From: Mastigias papua
Taxonomy: Eukaryota > Cnidaria > Scyphozoa > Rhizostomeae > Mastigiidae
Length of the DNA: 64,000 nt
Direction: 5' to 3'
Assembly (NCBI GenBank): GCA_964019165.1
Contig: OZ025283.1
Coordinates: forward strand, 193,501 to 257,500
The first letter of the stretch is position 1. Each line of letters begins with the position of its first letter. Under the pieces are notes generated by a model, which was given only the letters and a program-made list of their open reading frames with translations, made no database searches and was not told the origin of the DNA. A program made the position numbers and the translations under genes. This document shows positions 1-10,930 of the stretch, one piece after another.

Positions 1-297
1 AAGTTTCACAAATTCAGTCATACTTTTCGAGATACCATTGACCTAATGTGCCCAACAAACGATGGCATTGATGATATGGAGCACTACTTGTTGCTCTGCC
101 CTTCGTTTGACATGCAACCAAGAGATCTTCTCATTGGAGTTTCGGAATTATTGCGACCATATGTTCTAATAAACAGCCTCCCAAATAATGCACTGGTCCA
201 AATTTTATTGTATGGTGATAAAGACCTTCCTATTGATAGTAATAAAAACGTACTAAAATCAACATACTTTCATTCACCACCAGGTAGGTTCCACTGA
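1..297 (+). CDS. LINE reverse transcriptase ORF, C-terminal end (partial)
   Basis: Frame 1 is open from the first base to a TGA at 295-297, so the ORF enters from the left. It has the usual C-terminal tail of CR1/Jockey-type non-LTR retrotransposons: a HTFRDT-like block, then a Cys and GIDDMEHYLLLCPSF, the half zinc-knuckle 'C..GIE.TEHFLL.CP' seen after the RT thumb. An LLYGDKDL block and a short tail follow. The RT domain itself would lie outside the window. Nothing shows whether the rest is intact. LINE clade is not resolved. Confidence 0.5.
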   Translation, partial: KFHKFSHTFRDTIDLMCPTNDGIDDMEHYLLLCPSFDMQPRDLLIGVSELLRPYVLINSLPNNALVQILLYGDKDLPIDSNKNVLKSTYFHSPPGRFH

Positions 298-768
298 AAT
301 GGTTTAAAGTAGCTGCTATACCCCCCGCAAAGTCTCCTTTTTCTCCCATTATTTGTTTTCCAGTTCCTTGAGTCTGTTTCGCAGTGGATTCTAGACAGTT
401 TATCTACACTATATTGTGATCCATTTCGTGATCCATAAACCCAGACAACCTGGAGGAGTGGTGTCATGGGCAGTGGGAACTCTGGGGGAGGCAGGAACAG
501 CAGCAATATTGCTGTTGTTGATTGCTCTCTCGGCCAGGTTTCTATTATTCAGCATCAGGAGCCTCTGTCGCTGGTCTGTTGCCCGGTGTGAAGCAGACTC
601 CAGGATCTGTCAGTATCGTATAGTGTGTGTATCATTCTGTGGGTGTTTATTTAGTTGAATTGTATGTCTTAATGTGTTGCCATAGGGTAGACATTGTCCT
701 TTGCTCCCCATGGTATAGTTTCTTGTAGTATTGTATAGTAAGTAGAGTATAGTAGAGTGTTGCATTCT
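298..768. other. Gap: no gene recognised
   Basis: Probable 3' flank of the LINE ORF followed by sequence with no domain I recognise. The short ORFs here look like chance ORFs. No tRNA or promoter signature was seen. Confidence 0.4.
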
Positions 769-836
769 ATTTCGTCATTGGCCCAGCTCCCTACGGAGCT
801 GTATGAGATAGTGTGCGCTAGCGCATGCGAACCAGT
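769..836 (+). repeat. DIRS copy 1 left inverted terminal repeat
   Basis: The segment beginning TTTCGTCATTGGCCCAGCTC is found in inverse orientation at 5889-5927, where it ends GGGCCGATGACGAAA. The adjoining GATAGTGTGCGCTAGCGC stretch is inverted again at 6111-6147. Splitting one left terminus between two right-hand segments recalls DIRS ITR plus internal complementary region architecture. Confidence 0.7.
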
Positions 837-990
837 TATGTGTTCCTGCATTTGCGAACAAGCCAAAGATTTGTCTGCTGCAAGTTGTGTCTAATTCTCT
901 CTGGTGTTTCAAGTAATATGCTGTGGCGATCATCTGATCAGATAAGTATATTGCTACGTTTTTTCTTTGTTTTCATTTCATTGCTGGGTA

Positions 991-1508
991 ATGGCTTCCG
1001 AAGAAAATGATTTGAGTTCTGATTTGCCTCTCGAAAGTGACGAAGCCATTTCTAATCATTTGCCACATGGCACTGTAGTTGACCGAACATTCCAACAGCC
1101 CATTATATTCTCTCTGCTGAATAAAATGAACAATAATATCTTATCATCAAACAAACTACCAGCTGACTTCCTTTCTCAGCAGAAACATGTTATGCCCCAG
1201 GACATGCTTCCAAAAGGGCTATCTCTCAATCAGACTTTGAGCCAGGCAATGACTTTACAGTTGCAAACAGAAAGCTCACAGCGTCCAGTGCCACGCTCTT
1301 GGTCAACCCAGATAGGCTTCAGGCAGAGCCTAGTTCCTTTCTACCTCTAGATGTGGAAGATGAGAACATGCAATCACCCACCCCTTCTATAGCCGGGCAG
1401 AATTTAGAGACTTGTCCTCCAGTTGACGATGCTGTAAGTCTCTTTGGTGAGCAGGATCTTGATGATAATGATATCCAAGATCCCAATGAAAGTGAGGTCA
1501 TAGCCTAG
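991..1508 (+). pseudogene. DIRS copy 1 Gag-like ORF, N-terminal part (frameshifted)
   Basis: The first plausible start is the ATG at 991 (MASEENDLSS...). The frame runs to about 1350, and a second frame (1299-1508) continues the same low-complexity acidic, Ser/Pro/Asn-rich style, so one indel near 1300-1340 probably split a single ORF. No enzyme domain is visible, as expected for a DIRS Gag leader. It lies directly upstream of the better conserved Gag block at 1533. It could also be a separate small ORF; function is inferred from position only. Confidence 0.4.
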
Positions 1509-1532
1509 GATGCTTTTCTTGATCAAATTGAC

Positions 1533-2240
1533 ATGGCAACCGCCATTTCAGTGCCTAAAGGTCCGCCTGTTGCGGATCATCTAGCAAAATTCTTGAACGA
1601 TAAGTTCCATATAGAGTTGGAATCGGCCCAGCGAAAACAGCTCATTGGCAAATACTTAATACCAGAAAAGTGCACTGGTTTTTATAGACCCCGCGTAAAC
1701 CCACACGTTTGGGGTACCATTCGACCAGAAACGAAATCGGTGGATAAATCCTTTGCCGCCCTTCAAGATGCTATTTTAACAGCATCTAGTGCCCTTACAA
1801 TGTCAATCAACGATATTTTGCAGAACAGGGAGTCTAAAACTCCCCTTGATTATCAGTCAGTTATTTCCAAGGGACTTGATGCTATAACCCTTCTTGGTTT
1901 TGTTAGCAAGGAAATATCATACCGCCGCAAAGAGGCCATGCCCCCCTCTATAAATCAAATCTACAAAGCAGCTTGTGGGCGAACTACCAAGCCGACTACT
2001 GTACTTTTCAGTGATGACATGGCAAAGAGTATGCAAGAGGTCAAAGCAATCAATCAAATTACACAGCAAAGTGCTGCTAGACCTCCATGTAGAACTCAGT
2101 TTTCACGCTTTGCCACTTCCACCTCTCAGCAGAATTCTTTTTATCGCAGCTGGGGAGGGTCAACAGTAATTCAAGTCCCGAGGGAAGAAATATACACAAA
2201 ATTGGAAAATATAAAGGTATCTTCCTTGAAGCCTCCTTGA
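1533..2240 (+). CDS. DIRS copy 1 Gag-like protein
   Basis: 235 residues. The block around residues 52-75 (PRVNPHVWGTIRPETKSVDK) is the conserved 'VNP.IW..L.P.TRS.D' signature of DIRS Gag proteins, followed by an Ala/Leu-rich helical stretch that in the family mediates assembly. The C-terminus is basic and Ser/Gln-rich. No zinc knuckle is visible, which is normal for DIRS. It ends 38 bases before the RT frame opens. The ORF is uninterrupted but probably lost its N-terminal extension to the frameshift upstream. Confidence 0.6.
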   Translation: MATAISVPKGPPVADHLAKFLNDKFHIELESAQRKQLIGKYLIPEKCTGFYRPRVNPHVWGTIRPETKSVDKSFAALQDAILTASSALTMSINDILQNRESKTPLDYQSVISKGLDAITLLGFVSKEISYRRKEAMPPSINQIYKAACGRTTKPTTVLFSDDMAKSMQEVKAINQITQQSAARPPCRTQFSRFATSTSQQNSFYRSWGGSTVIQVPREEIYTKLENIKVSSLKPP

Positions 2241-2278
2241 AGCAGAAGTCCTCATCTGTTATCTAAAGTAGAACCATT

Positions 2279-4169
2279 TTGTGCAGGACAAAAAGTACTT
2301 CTGATCCATATAGTTTACGAAGTGTTTCTGGTGATGTGATTGACTTTAATCAACCTCTTGAAAGTCAGCATCAGTACAAGGAAAAGTCTATTTCTCGCCA
2401 GCATGCTTCTCTTATTAAGCAGGAGATTTCTTCTTTGCTATGTAAGAATGTTATAAAGATATGCACTCATGAAAAGGGAGAGTTCATTTCTCCTATTTTC
2501 TGTGTCCCTAAGAAGGATGGCACGTTTCGTCTAATTTTAAATCTGAAACAATGGAATTCCTTTGTATCATACCATCATTTTAAGATGGAAACTATTCACA
2601 GCATACTCGCCATGATTACACCAAACTGCTGGATGGCATCTGTTGATTTAACAGACGCATACTATAGTGTGAGAATTCATCCATCTTATCAGCGATACCT
2701 AAAATTTATCTATAATGGGGTCTTTGTATGCCTATACTGTCTATCCTAATGGGTTGGCATCATGTCCAAGGCAATTCACTAAGCTTGTAAAACCCCCGAT
2801 TGCTCATCTAAGGTCACAGGGACACCTTATTGCAAGTTATATCAATGATATTTATTTACAAAGTGATACATATGAAGGATGTGTTACCACCGTATTGTCT
2901 ACATTCAGACAATTTAATGATCTTGAGTTTGTAGTACACCCCGATAAATCAGAATTTATTCTAAAACAAACCATTCAATTCCTAGGCTTCATCCTTGACT
3001 ATAGATCAATGAAACTTATGTTGCCTGCTGACCGAAGAACAAGGGTAAAGGACTGTTTCTTGAATCTAAGATCACATTATCACTCTGTATCTATTCATGA
3101 TACTGCCAAAGCTATTGGCTATATGGTCTCGTGCCTCCCTGCAATTCCATTTGGGGGACTACATTATCGGGCACTTGAGAATGATAAAATACAAGCGTTG
3201 AAAATGTCTAAAGGACACTACGATGCTCCAATGACCCTAAGTAAACTTGCTTTATCTGATTTAGATTGGTGGCTTTCATACCTAACCAAAAGTGTTGGAT
3301 ATATCTCTAGGCCACCTCCTGACCTTAGGGTGTACTCAGATGCTTCCCTCTCTGGTTGGGGTGCTGCACTTAACTCCATTTCTTCTGGGGGCCCTTGGTC
3401 CCCCACTGAGGCCATGCATCATATTGATGTACTGGAGCTTCTAGCTGCCTATTTTGCCCTCAAGAGTTTTAGAACATCACTTGCAAACAAGCATGTTAAA
3501 GTAATGATGGATAACACAACTGCTGTTGCAGTTATTAATCACATGGGTACTAATCATAGCCATAAGTGCAACATAGTTGCTAGTACGATGTGGAATTTGT
3601 GTTATGAAAATCAAAGGTGGATTACTGCTTGTCATATACCAGGAGAAGATAATGTTATAGCGGATAAAGAGTCTCGTTGTTTCTTTAAGCAGGATGCAGA
3701 ATGGATGTTGTCAAACGAATGCTTAACTACTACATTATCTCGTTTAAATTTTAAACCAGATATAGACCTTTCTGCTTCAAGACTAAACAAACAGTTTGGT
3801 ACATATTGTTCTCTATGGCCAGATCCTAATGCCTTTGCAAATGATGCCTTTACTCTCTGCTGGTCAACTGAAAAAGTTTACTGCTTTCCTCCCTTTAGTT
3901 GTATTCTCCGTGTTCTTCAGAAAATCCAACAAGACAAAGCAACGGGGATGCTGGTTGCCCCAATGTGGCCCACACAAGTTTGGTATCCAAGTCTTATGAA
4001 AATGTTATGTGTGCCTCCATTTCATCTTCGTTCTCGGAAAACACTTTTACACTTACCAGCTCTACCTCAAGCTCCACACCCTCCTTTCCACACATTAAAG
4101 TTGATGGTATGTCTTGTATCGGGCAACTGTACTCAAACCAAGTCTATCTCCTTCAGCCGTAGCAATTAG
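2279..4169 (+). pseudogene. DIRS copy 1 reverse transcriptase-RNase H (plus C-terminal MTase-like domain)
   Basis: Two frames (2279-2749 and 2715-4169) join into one RT-RNase H polyprotein after a one-base indel in the GGGG run near 2716. RT blocks seen: SPIFCVPKKDGTFRLILNLK, MASVDLTDAYYSV and YPNGLASCPRQFTKL. The catalytic box reads YIND where the family has YIDD, so the first metal-binding Asp is Asn (codon AAT, about 2846). RNase H follows: VYSDASLSGWGAAL, an ELLAAYFAL helix and MDNTTAVAVIN. The end carries the DIRS-typical DLSASRLNKQFGTYCS and CFPPFSCILRVLQKI block, often described as a Dam-like methyltransferase region. The copy is catalytically dead by both the frameshift and the Asp-to-Asn change. 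Confidence 0.85.
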
Positions 4170-5054
4170 TATGTCATCTTGGAGATGCTCTACTCAGAGC
4201 CAATACAATTCACATATCAAAAGATGGCAGCAGTTTTGTGAAAAACGTCTTTGTAACCCCATAAATCCGCCAATGTCCATTGCTATTGATTTTTTGATGT
4301 TACTTTTTGATGCTCGTTTATCATATAGTTCAGTTAATACAGCAAGAAGTGCTTTATCAGTGCTGTTTCAAATCCCAGGTTTCGCTGACATTCCTGTTGT
4401 GAAAAGGTTCATGTGTGGTGTTTTCCAGTTAAGGCTGTCACTTTGTAGATATAACTCTGTTTGGAATGTACATTCAGTGTTTAATTTTATTTGTAATCAC
4501 CAACGTGTTGAGGATTTATCACTTAAAGCTCTTACCCTGCGATTAACATTTCTACTATGCCTTTTAAGTGGCCAACGGCGTCAAACTATTCAAGTTGTAC
4601 GATTGGACCAGATGAATGTTACATCCAATGCATACACGTTCAACATTAGTAACAAATTAAAGCAAACCCGTCCTAGCTATCATCAAAAACCTCTCGTATA
4701 CGAAAAGTATGTTTCAGAGCCTACATTGTGTATATACTCTCACGTAGCACGATACCTTGAACTAACAGCTTCATTGCGTGGGAAACGAAACAACTATTAA
4801 TTTCATTCAATCATCCTTATCGACCGGTATCTGCGGATATCATCTTGCATTGGTGCAAAGATTTTTTAAAGGAAGCCGGCTTTCACATTTCGAAGTATAA
4901 GGGCCATAGCATTCGTGCTGCGTCGACCTCATACGCTGCTAATGCAGTTAGCAGTGATTTGGCAGGGATTTTATCAGCTGCGGGATGGACAAGTGAGGAT
5001 ACTTTTCGCAGATGTTATGATCTCCCATGTGACTCATCATTCAACTTCGGATAA
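4114..5054 (+). pseudogene. DIRS copy 1 tyrosine recombinase (YR)
   Basis: Overlaps the end of the RT-RNase H frame by 56 bases in another frame, the usual DIRS arrangement. The N-terminal SAM-like DNA-binding helices (SSWRCSTQSQYNSHIKRW) are followed by the catalytic domain. The presumed tetrad is visible: Arg in LSGQRRQTI, H..R in GHSIRAAS, and the nucleophile Tyr in DTFRRCY after AAGWTS. A one-base indel in the GGG of the 4780-4786 region shifts frame, ending the first ORF at 4800; the correct frame continues through ISFNHPYRPVSAD to 5054. The enzyme would integrate the circular cDNA. All catalytic residues are retained, so the frameshift is the only lesion seen. Confidence 0.85.
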
Positions 5055-5888
5055 ACTGTGCTTTCTATACACTAGAAGGGATTTTTGATTATTCATAAAC
5101 TTTTGGTGTTCTGTTCGCTCTTGTAGCACTATTTACTCTTCTCACCGTTATGTTCACTTCTCATAGGTCTATTAGCTCATTTATTATGTTAGTTTGTTAT
5201 AGCCCTCATTTACCTGCCTACTGTGCTACTCTTCGAGACTTCATGTGAATCTCAGTTCCCTTTGTCAAAGCCATTATTGTGGAAAGAGAGGGAAAGCGGA
5301 GAAAGTGTGGGACAGAAGCAGTGGATTATTTGAGAGAAAAAAGGGAACAGGAAAGGAAAATAAAGGAGGAAGAGTTATCAAATAGGGCTCATCAAATACA
5401 CTTGGTAGCCACCTAATATACTTAAGAAGGATGTTATTCACAAATGTATGATCCAACATCAACAACGCTCTACCACGAGATTCCCTTGATGCACATATAG
5501 TGCCTCACCTTAGTAACAAAATCATATATACTGCTTACATTGAAATAAGGATTTTCTTTTCTAATATGGTCCTTCATTATTGTTGTGTTAGCCTTATTAT
5601 CCCGTGTTATCATTTTGATTACATCTCGATAATGCCTTGAGTCCATTACAATCAGATCAAGGTAAGAGCCCTGGTATTTATAAAGAGGGTGCTATATTTT
5701 AGGTACACATTAGCCTCTTATATGATCACTATCTTATTAAAAGTAGTGTAGTGTTTTCGACTGTGGTTTATACTACATATGCAATCAACAAGGATGAAGG
5801 CTATAAGAAACTTTTTGTTGTTTTCCTTTTGCATTTGTTTGCTGCTTAATGTCTGTTGTCTGCAAATGTCCCAATGACAGCTCTAAAA
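5055..5888. other. DIRS 3' non-coding region, no gene seen
   Basis: AT-rich, without a recognisable domain on either strand. Purine-rich tract at about 5280-5370. It lies between the recombinase stop and the right inverted repeat, so it is probably DIRS 3' sequence. Confidence 0.4.
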
Positions 5889-5946
5889 TCTCGTACAGCT
5901 CCATAGGGAGCTGGGCCGATGACGAAACAGACTTGGAAAATTAAAT

Positions 5947-6211
5947 GAACCTACCTGTAGGTGACGTTTGATTGTAAGTCTATGAGTCATTGGCCGTGAC
6001 CGGAGGAGCTGTGCGCCCTCACGGTGACATATTTGTATTTTTCCCCTCCCAGCTCCTCCACATTACTCTTCGTAACTTTTGTCATTGCATCATTTGCTTA
6101 GCTCTAAAGGCTGGTTCGCATGCACTAGTGCACACTATCTCGCACAGCTCCTCTGGTCACAGCCAATGACTCATAGACTTACAATCAAACTTCACCTACA
6201 GGTAGGTTCGT
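5947..6211. repeat. Inverted repeat with about 65-bp arms
   Basis: Left arm 5947-6014 starts GAACCTACCTGTAGGTGACG; right arm 6141-6211 ends with its inverse (CACCTACAGGTAGGTTC). The arms are nearly complementary over their whole length, with about 125 bp between. Part of the right half (6111-6147) also matches the DIRS left terminus. It is therefore either the folded right end of the DIRS element or a small MITE inserted there. No clear target duplication was found. Confidence 0.7.
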
Positions 6212-6259
6212 TTAAGTTCCACTTATATTGTAACTTTTTATATTGATATCTATACAAAA

Positions 6260-7358
6260 CAACGAAAAAATCCTGCAAGAAGCAATTTTGCATGAGAATG
6301 CGGCTTCTTCTTTTGTGAGCTGTGTTTTGCCAACAAGAAATGCTGTTAAAGTCAGAAACACATTCTTGGGTAACAGATCATATATCTGAAATCCTTTGCA
6401 CATGATATGCCTGTTGATGAGTTTGTTGAAGAAGCCATTAGTCATTTTGATATGCTACATAGACATCACTATATTGCCAAGTCTCAGGCTAGCTTCCTGA
6501 AGTTTGCTAAGGAAAGTATACCAGAGCAGACAGTCATAATACAGGTAGACTTTGCTGACAATTATTCCTTTATAGTACAAGATGCAGTTCATTGGAACAA
6601 TAGCCAGGCAACCCTTCATCCTACTACAGAGATGACAACGAGGTGTTTTCAAGCAGCTTCTGTTTCATTTCTCATCACTTAAAACATGATGCCAATACCG
6701 TCCACACTTTTCTAACATGTCTACTTAATGAAATTAAAAAATCAAGTACCAAATGTGTCCAAATCGCTTTATTTTACTGATGGGGCTGCCATACAATACA
6801 AGAATTACAAAAATGTGTCCAACCTATGTCATCATATGTCTAATCATGGGCTTGAAGCTGAATGGGACTTCTTCGCAACTAATCACGGTAAGAGCCTGTG
6901 TGATGGAATCAGGGGTACTGTCAAAAGACTCCTTTCCAGAGCAAGCCTCCAAATGGTATCTGGAAAGTGCATCTCCAACTCACTTCAAATGTTTAAGTGG
7001 TTTTGGTATAAAGTTTTTCCATATTACCACAACTGAAGCTCAAGCACACACTGAGCTATTCAAACTTGAGGAAAGATATAAATTATCACAAACACTACCT
7101 GGAACAAGATCATTTCATACTTTTATCCCATTTGGAGTTTCCAATCTAGGTGTTTATAGGATCTATTTTGATGAGCATTATTTGACACATAAGTATGGAG
7201 CAAAAACTGCATCATCCATTTTGCACGTTGCACCAGGACAATTCCATGCTTGCATCTATGATGGTAACTGGTGCATTGGCACTGTTACTGAAGTTTTGCA
7301 TGAAAATAAATATGTATATTTTCACTTCATGAGAAGGAGTGGAATTAATAACTTGTAA
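6260..7358 (+). pseudogene. Decayed transposase-like gene of an unnamed animal repeat family
   Basis: Several plus-strand frames form one decayed protein. Blocks in order: PVDEFVEEAISHFDML; IIQVDFADNYSFIVQD followed by VHWNNSQATLHP; SLYFTDGAAIQYKNYKNVSN with LCHHMSNHGLEAEWDFFAT; NHGKSLCDGIRGTVKR; then LPGTRSFHTFIPFG and a C-terminal domain to 7358. I recall this block order from repeated, unnamed proteins of cnidarian and arthropod genomes. The spaced acidic residues (VDFAD, FTDGA, CDGIRGTVKR) look like a DDD/E nuclease core, but that is inference. Stops and frameshifts near 6400, 6680 and 6950-7030 break it. No terminal repeats could be tied to it. Confidence 0.55.
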
Positions 7359-8957
7359 TGGCCGCCTTGTCATGACTTCTGTTGGGTTCCAATAACTCAT
7401 GTTTTGTGTAGGACTGAGCCTCTTGAACTACAGAGTCATGGCGGTAGGCAGTACAAAATAGAAATAAAGAATAGTAGACAAATTGAATCTCTTTTCCGAC
7501 AATTTTGACAGTAGACTTTCTATAGTGTTAATGAATTGTAATAGTTTTGAAACGCTATCTTAAGTACACTTTATAGTTTCATTTTTGTTCTGCATTTGCG
7601 CAATTTCAAAATTTAAGTACTTTGACCAGTTCTTAAAGTCCATAAATTTAATTAATGCTGTTATAAATTTTTAACAATCTACGATCAATTTATAGCAGAG
7701 ATCTGTTCCTGCAAGCGTAGATAAACGAAAATGAATCAGTCTTGCAAAATTTATTCATAGACCGCTACAATTTCTAGAGTTGTCCAAATGGAAGTTATCA
7801 CTTTTATGGACTATGTCCCATAAGTCAATTGCACGGTAAGCAGCGAAAATAATTAGAGCCCAGAAATTTTTTTGTTTCAACTTAATACATATAGCTGAAA
7901 GTTTACTTAAGCGAATTTTAAAGGTCTGGGAATTTTAAAGACTGGTTTTCAAGCTACAATATCTAACATAAAACTCCAATTTAATCAAAAATCTACAAAT
8001 GCATAGTTTTTTTAACTCTATTTGCTAGGTAGTATCAAGAAGATGCGTTATGTACTATGAATAAGTTTTACTAGCTGCCTAAAATTTGGGAAATGGTGCA
8101 TTTACACAATTGTCACATAGATTTGGGCAACATTATGGAATTTTTAAACATTTTGAGACCTTGACATTTATAGTTTCAGAAAGTGTGGTAGATTTATTGT
8201 CATCACCTTAAAGTCACTAGATTTAGCTTTTGTGGTTTTGGAGTTACTCACAACTAAAGATGGTGACTTCGCTGGTATATAGATTTTGATATGCTGAGGA
8301 CGAATTTGAAGAGACATTTTGGGTATGGCTTTTGGTTTCCATGGAAACTGCAAGACGGGACTTTTAGTAGCTGTCTTCGGGAATGCCCCATTTTTGAGCT
8401 AATAAAGATAGGACCGTTTTTGCATGGAATGCATCCAACTGTGTTGAATTACAGAGGTATCTATGCATTTTCTCTAAAAAGTGCAATCTATGTGAGAAAT
8501 AAAGAAAAGTCTGCAAAATTCAGTGTTTTCAAAAGCATCCTGGATATTAATTGGGTCATAACTGAGTACCTGTTGACTACAGCTCAAAAATGAATAGATA
8601 AATCTGAAGTATATATCCTAAGGAGTAAAATGATGTATAGTTTGCATGTATTGACTTAAAAATAGGGCGTTCCGCAAATCCCAACACATTACAAAAAGAG
8701 CATTTTGAGAAACACAATGGTAAACTTTGTGAAATATTTCAGATACAACTTTCAAGTATATGAGGTGATTAGCCTTCCATACATCAAATAAGAATGCTTC
8801 TGCATTACAAACTGAACAAAGTCATACATAAAAGCACTAGTTTGCTGGAAAAAGTTGCCAAAAGTGCTATGGTGCAGAAGTGTTTCATGTATACTAATGT
8901 GAGGACAGTGCATGGAAAACAGGTTTGAGTGGCATAAACTGGTCGCCGATGTCATAA
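7359..8957. other. Gap: no gene recognised
   Basis: AT-rich DNA with no domain, terminal repeat or RNA gene that I can recognise on either strand. Small ORFs at 8291-8593 (+) and 8752-9120 (-) show no family signature. Confidence 0.4.
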
Positions 8958-9660
8958 AGGCCAGTTTCCACTTCGTCACTTTGGTCGCGCGAATGAGCGA
9001 ATGCACCCTCAGTGACAGGTTTGGGTGATTGCAGCGAATAAGAGCAGAGACTCGTCGAATGATAACTTTTGGCAGTAATAATAACACAATAAACAAAACA
9101 TGCCGCTCACAAGAAAGCAATTGCTACTTATGTTATTATTACAAAGGCGTTTTCGTAGAACAAATGTTAGCGAAAGAGATTGTGGATACGAAAGATATAT
9201 TCTGAGCGGATTACTTATCGATTAATCATGAAATTCTGCACTTCAAAATTATTTCCTGACGATTCATGTTTCAAATCAAACCATACATAGGAAATACACA
9301 ATAGGATGTAGCAATACTACGAGAAAACGTAGTTTACGGGTTAAAGGCAAAAATGAGCGATGGAAGTACCCTAAAGCGTCTATTGTTTGTGCAATTCATC
9401 TCACCATATAAGCTCAGGGTTTTCCCAACATACTCAAATATCAAAACTAACTCCACAATATCAGGAAACTCCCCACTTCACTGCCTTGCTATTGTTTCAA
9501 GTGCCAAGACACTTCACGAATTCGCTCAGTAGTTCAACTGAGTTGAACTACTGAGCAAACGGGAGATCATTTGCAGTGAAATAAATTCTTGTTCACTGCG
9601 CATGCTCAGAAGGCCATTCGCTCATTCGCGCGACCAAAGCGACTAAGTGTAAACTGGCCG
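8958..9660. mobile_element. MITE, PIF/Harbinger-like, about 0.7 kb
   Basis: Terminal inverted repeats of about 45 bp: the left arm (8959-9004) reads GGCCAGTTTCCACTTCGTCA and continues to GCGCGAATGAGCGAATG; the right arm (9616-9659) is its inverse. TAA occurs immediately outside both ends (8955-8957 and 9661-9663), the 3-bp duplication made by PIF/Harbinger transposases. There is no coding capacity inside, so it must have been mobilised in trans. TIR sequence differs from that of the autonomous element at 36039. Confidence 0.75.
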
Positions 9661-9848
9661 TAAGGTAGGGCACAAGAAGAAGAAGAATGTGAGGATCCGA
9701 CTATTCTGATCTACAACGTAAGTACATTCTCCAGGACCATATGTTTTGCCCTCTTTAATGTGGAATTTTGTCTCCTTTGCTGCATTGCTATACTTCAGTT
9801 GTTTTCTTCTAGCTTTTTATCTCTTTGAAGCAGCTTTTTCTGCACGCT

Positions 9849-10930
9849 TTAACACCTCTTAAGGTTCGTCTTATGGCAAAATGTAATCTGTGGTATTCCC
9901 TCTTGAATTCCTAGAATAGAGCAAAGTAGGGATCTATGGGTAGCTCCCATTGAAAACTGACAAACTGCAAGAGACACAGCTGTTTCAATTGTTTTTCTTC
10001 CAACATAGGTTCCTTTTGGGCAATATCTGCATATTAGATTGTGCATTGACTCATTGGCATTCTGGGTTTTTGCACAGGAGCATCGTCTCAATAGATCACC
10101 ATCTGACAATCTTTTGAAGATTGGGACAAGTGCTTTCCCAACTTCCACTGGCAATGTTTCATGATTTTTATGATCTCCTGGATCCTTACCTGGATATTTT
10201 AGCCCTCTGCCAAAAGCACCATGAGTTGATACCTGGAGGACAATGAACATGTTTTGGAGTATCATATCTTGAGCTCATGTGGAACAAAATTGCAAAAATC
10301 CTCTTCTTCATAGTCTCAAGATCATCTGCATTATCCTTTATTGCTCTTCCATAATAATTTTGAATCTTTATTATCTTTTCTTTGGTAAGTTGCCCTCTTC
10401 CTCATATTGATTTTCCTTGTACTTTTTGTGTGTCTACAAGTTTCTTCAAAGCAGTACCCATTCATTTTGAAATGTGGTTTATACATTCCTCTTTCTAAAT
10501 TTTTCTATCAACTCCATATATGTTTTCTTCACATATGGCGTCAAAGGACTTACTGTCTCCATCAGACAGCATTGTACTATACTTCAGTTTGAAATGGGCT
10601 TCTGATCTTCTCCAGAGAACTCTGGCACATTGCACTTCCATAGCATTAGCAGTTCCTTCAAAGTTTTGGGGCAATTATAGGAATGCTTCTTTCTCCAAGC
10701 TTCAGAAATATCATCTGCACCCTCAAAATACTTACACTTAGGACAGAATCTGAAAGTACATGAAAGGCAATTGGCAAACCAGTGAGCAAATCAATAACTG
10801 AATCTATTCCATTGTGAGATGAATGGCCTCTTTTTTGCCATGACCCATTAAAAGAGATAGCAACATCAAGCACACCATTGTCATCAGGCACAGCTCCTAA
10901 ACTTTCATATTCCTTAAATATTATCTTTAC
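9849..10930 (-). pseudogene. Mutator-like transposase-domain protein (PF20700 type), copy A
   Basis: Minus-strand frames assemble in order into one protein: LDVAISFNGSWQKRGHSSHN with GIDSVIDLLTGLPIAF (10891-10740); a degraded middle with DGDSKSF, KEECINHISK and IKIQNYYGRAIKDNADD (about 10620-10290); then VPIFKRLSDGDLLRRC, KTQNANESMHNLI and VSLAVCQFSMG (10265-9849). This is the order of the animal 'Mutator-like transposase domain' family, with acidic residues in SFNGSW, DGDSK and NANES as likely active-site positions (inference). In-frame stops and frameshifts interrupt it. Two further fragments of the family lie at 33566-34305 and 62500-63440. Confidence 0.65.

Larger units (their letters stand above)
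769..6211 (+). mobile_element. DIRS-type retrotransposon, copy 1
   Basis: Ordered plus-strand genes for a DIRS element: gag-like ORFs (991-2240), RT plus RNase H (2279-4169) and an overlapping tyrosine recombinase (4114-5054), with no LTRs or DDE integrase. Inverted repeats bound it: 770-808 is complementary to 5889-5927, and about 801-835 is complementary to 6111-6147. DIRS elements use a tyrosine recombinase and split or inverted terminal repeats, which fits. At least three frameshifts and an altered RT active site make this copy non-autonomous. The exact right border is uncertain because of the inverted repeat at 5947-6211. Confidence 0.8.

Noticed and set aside
5274..5465. Minus ORF rich in Phe/Pro/Leu
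   Set aside because: Reading of a purine-rich tract, no domain.
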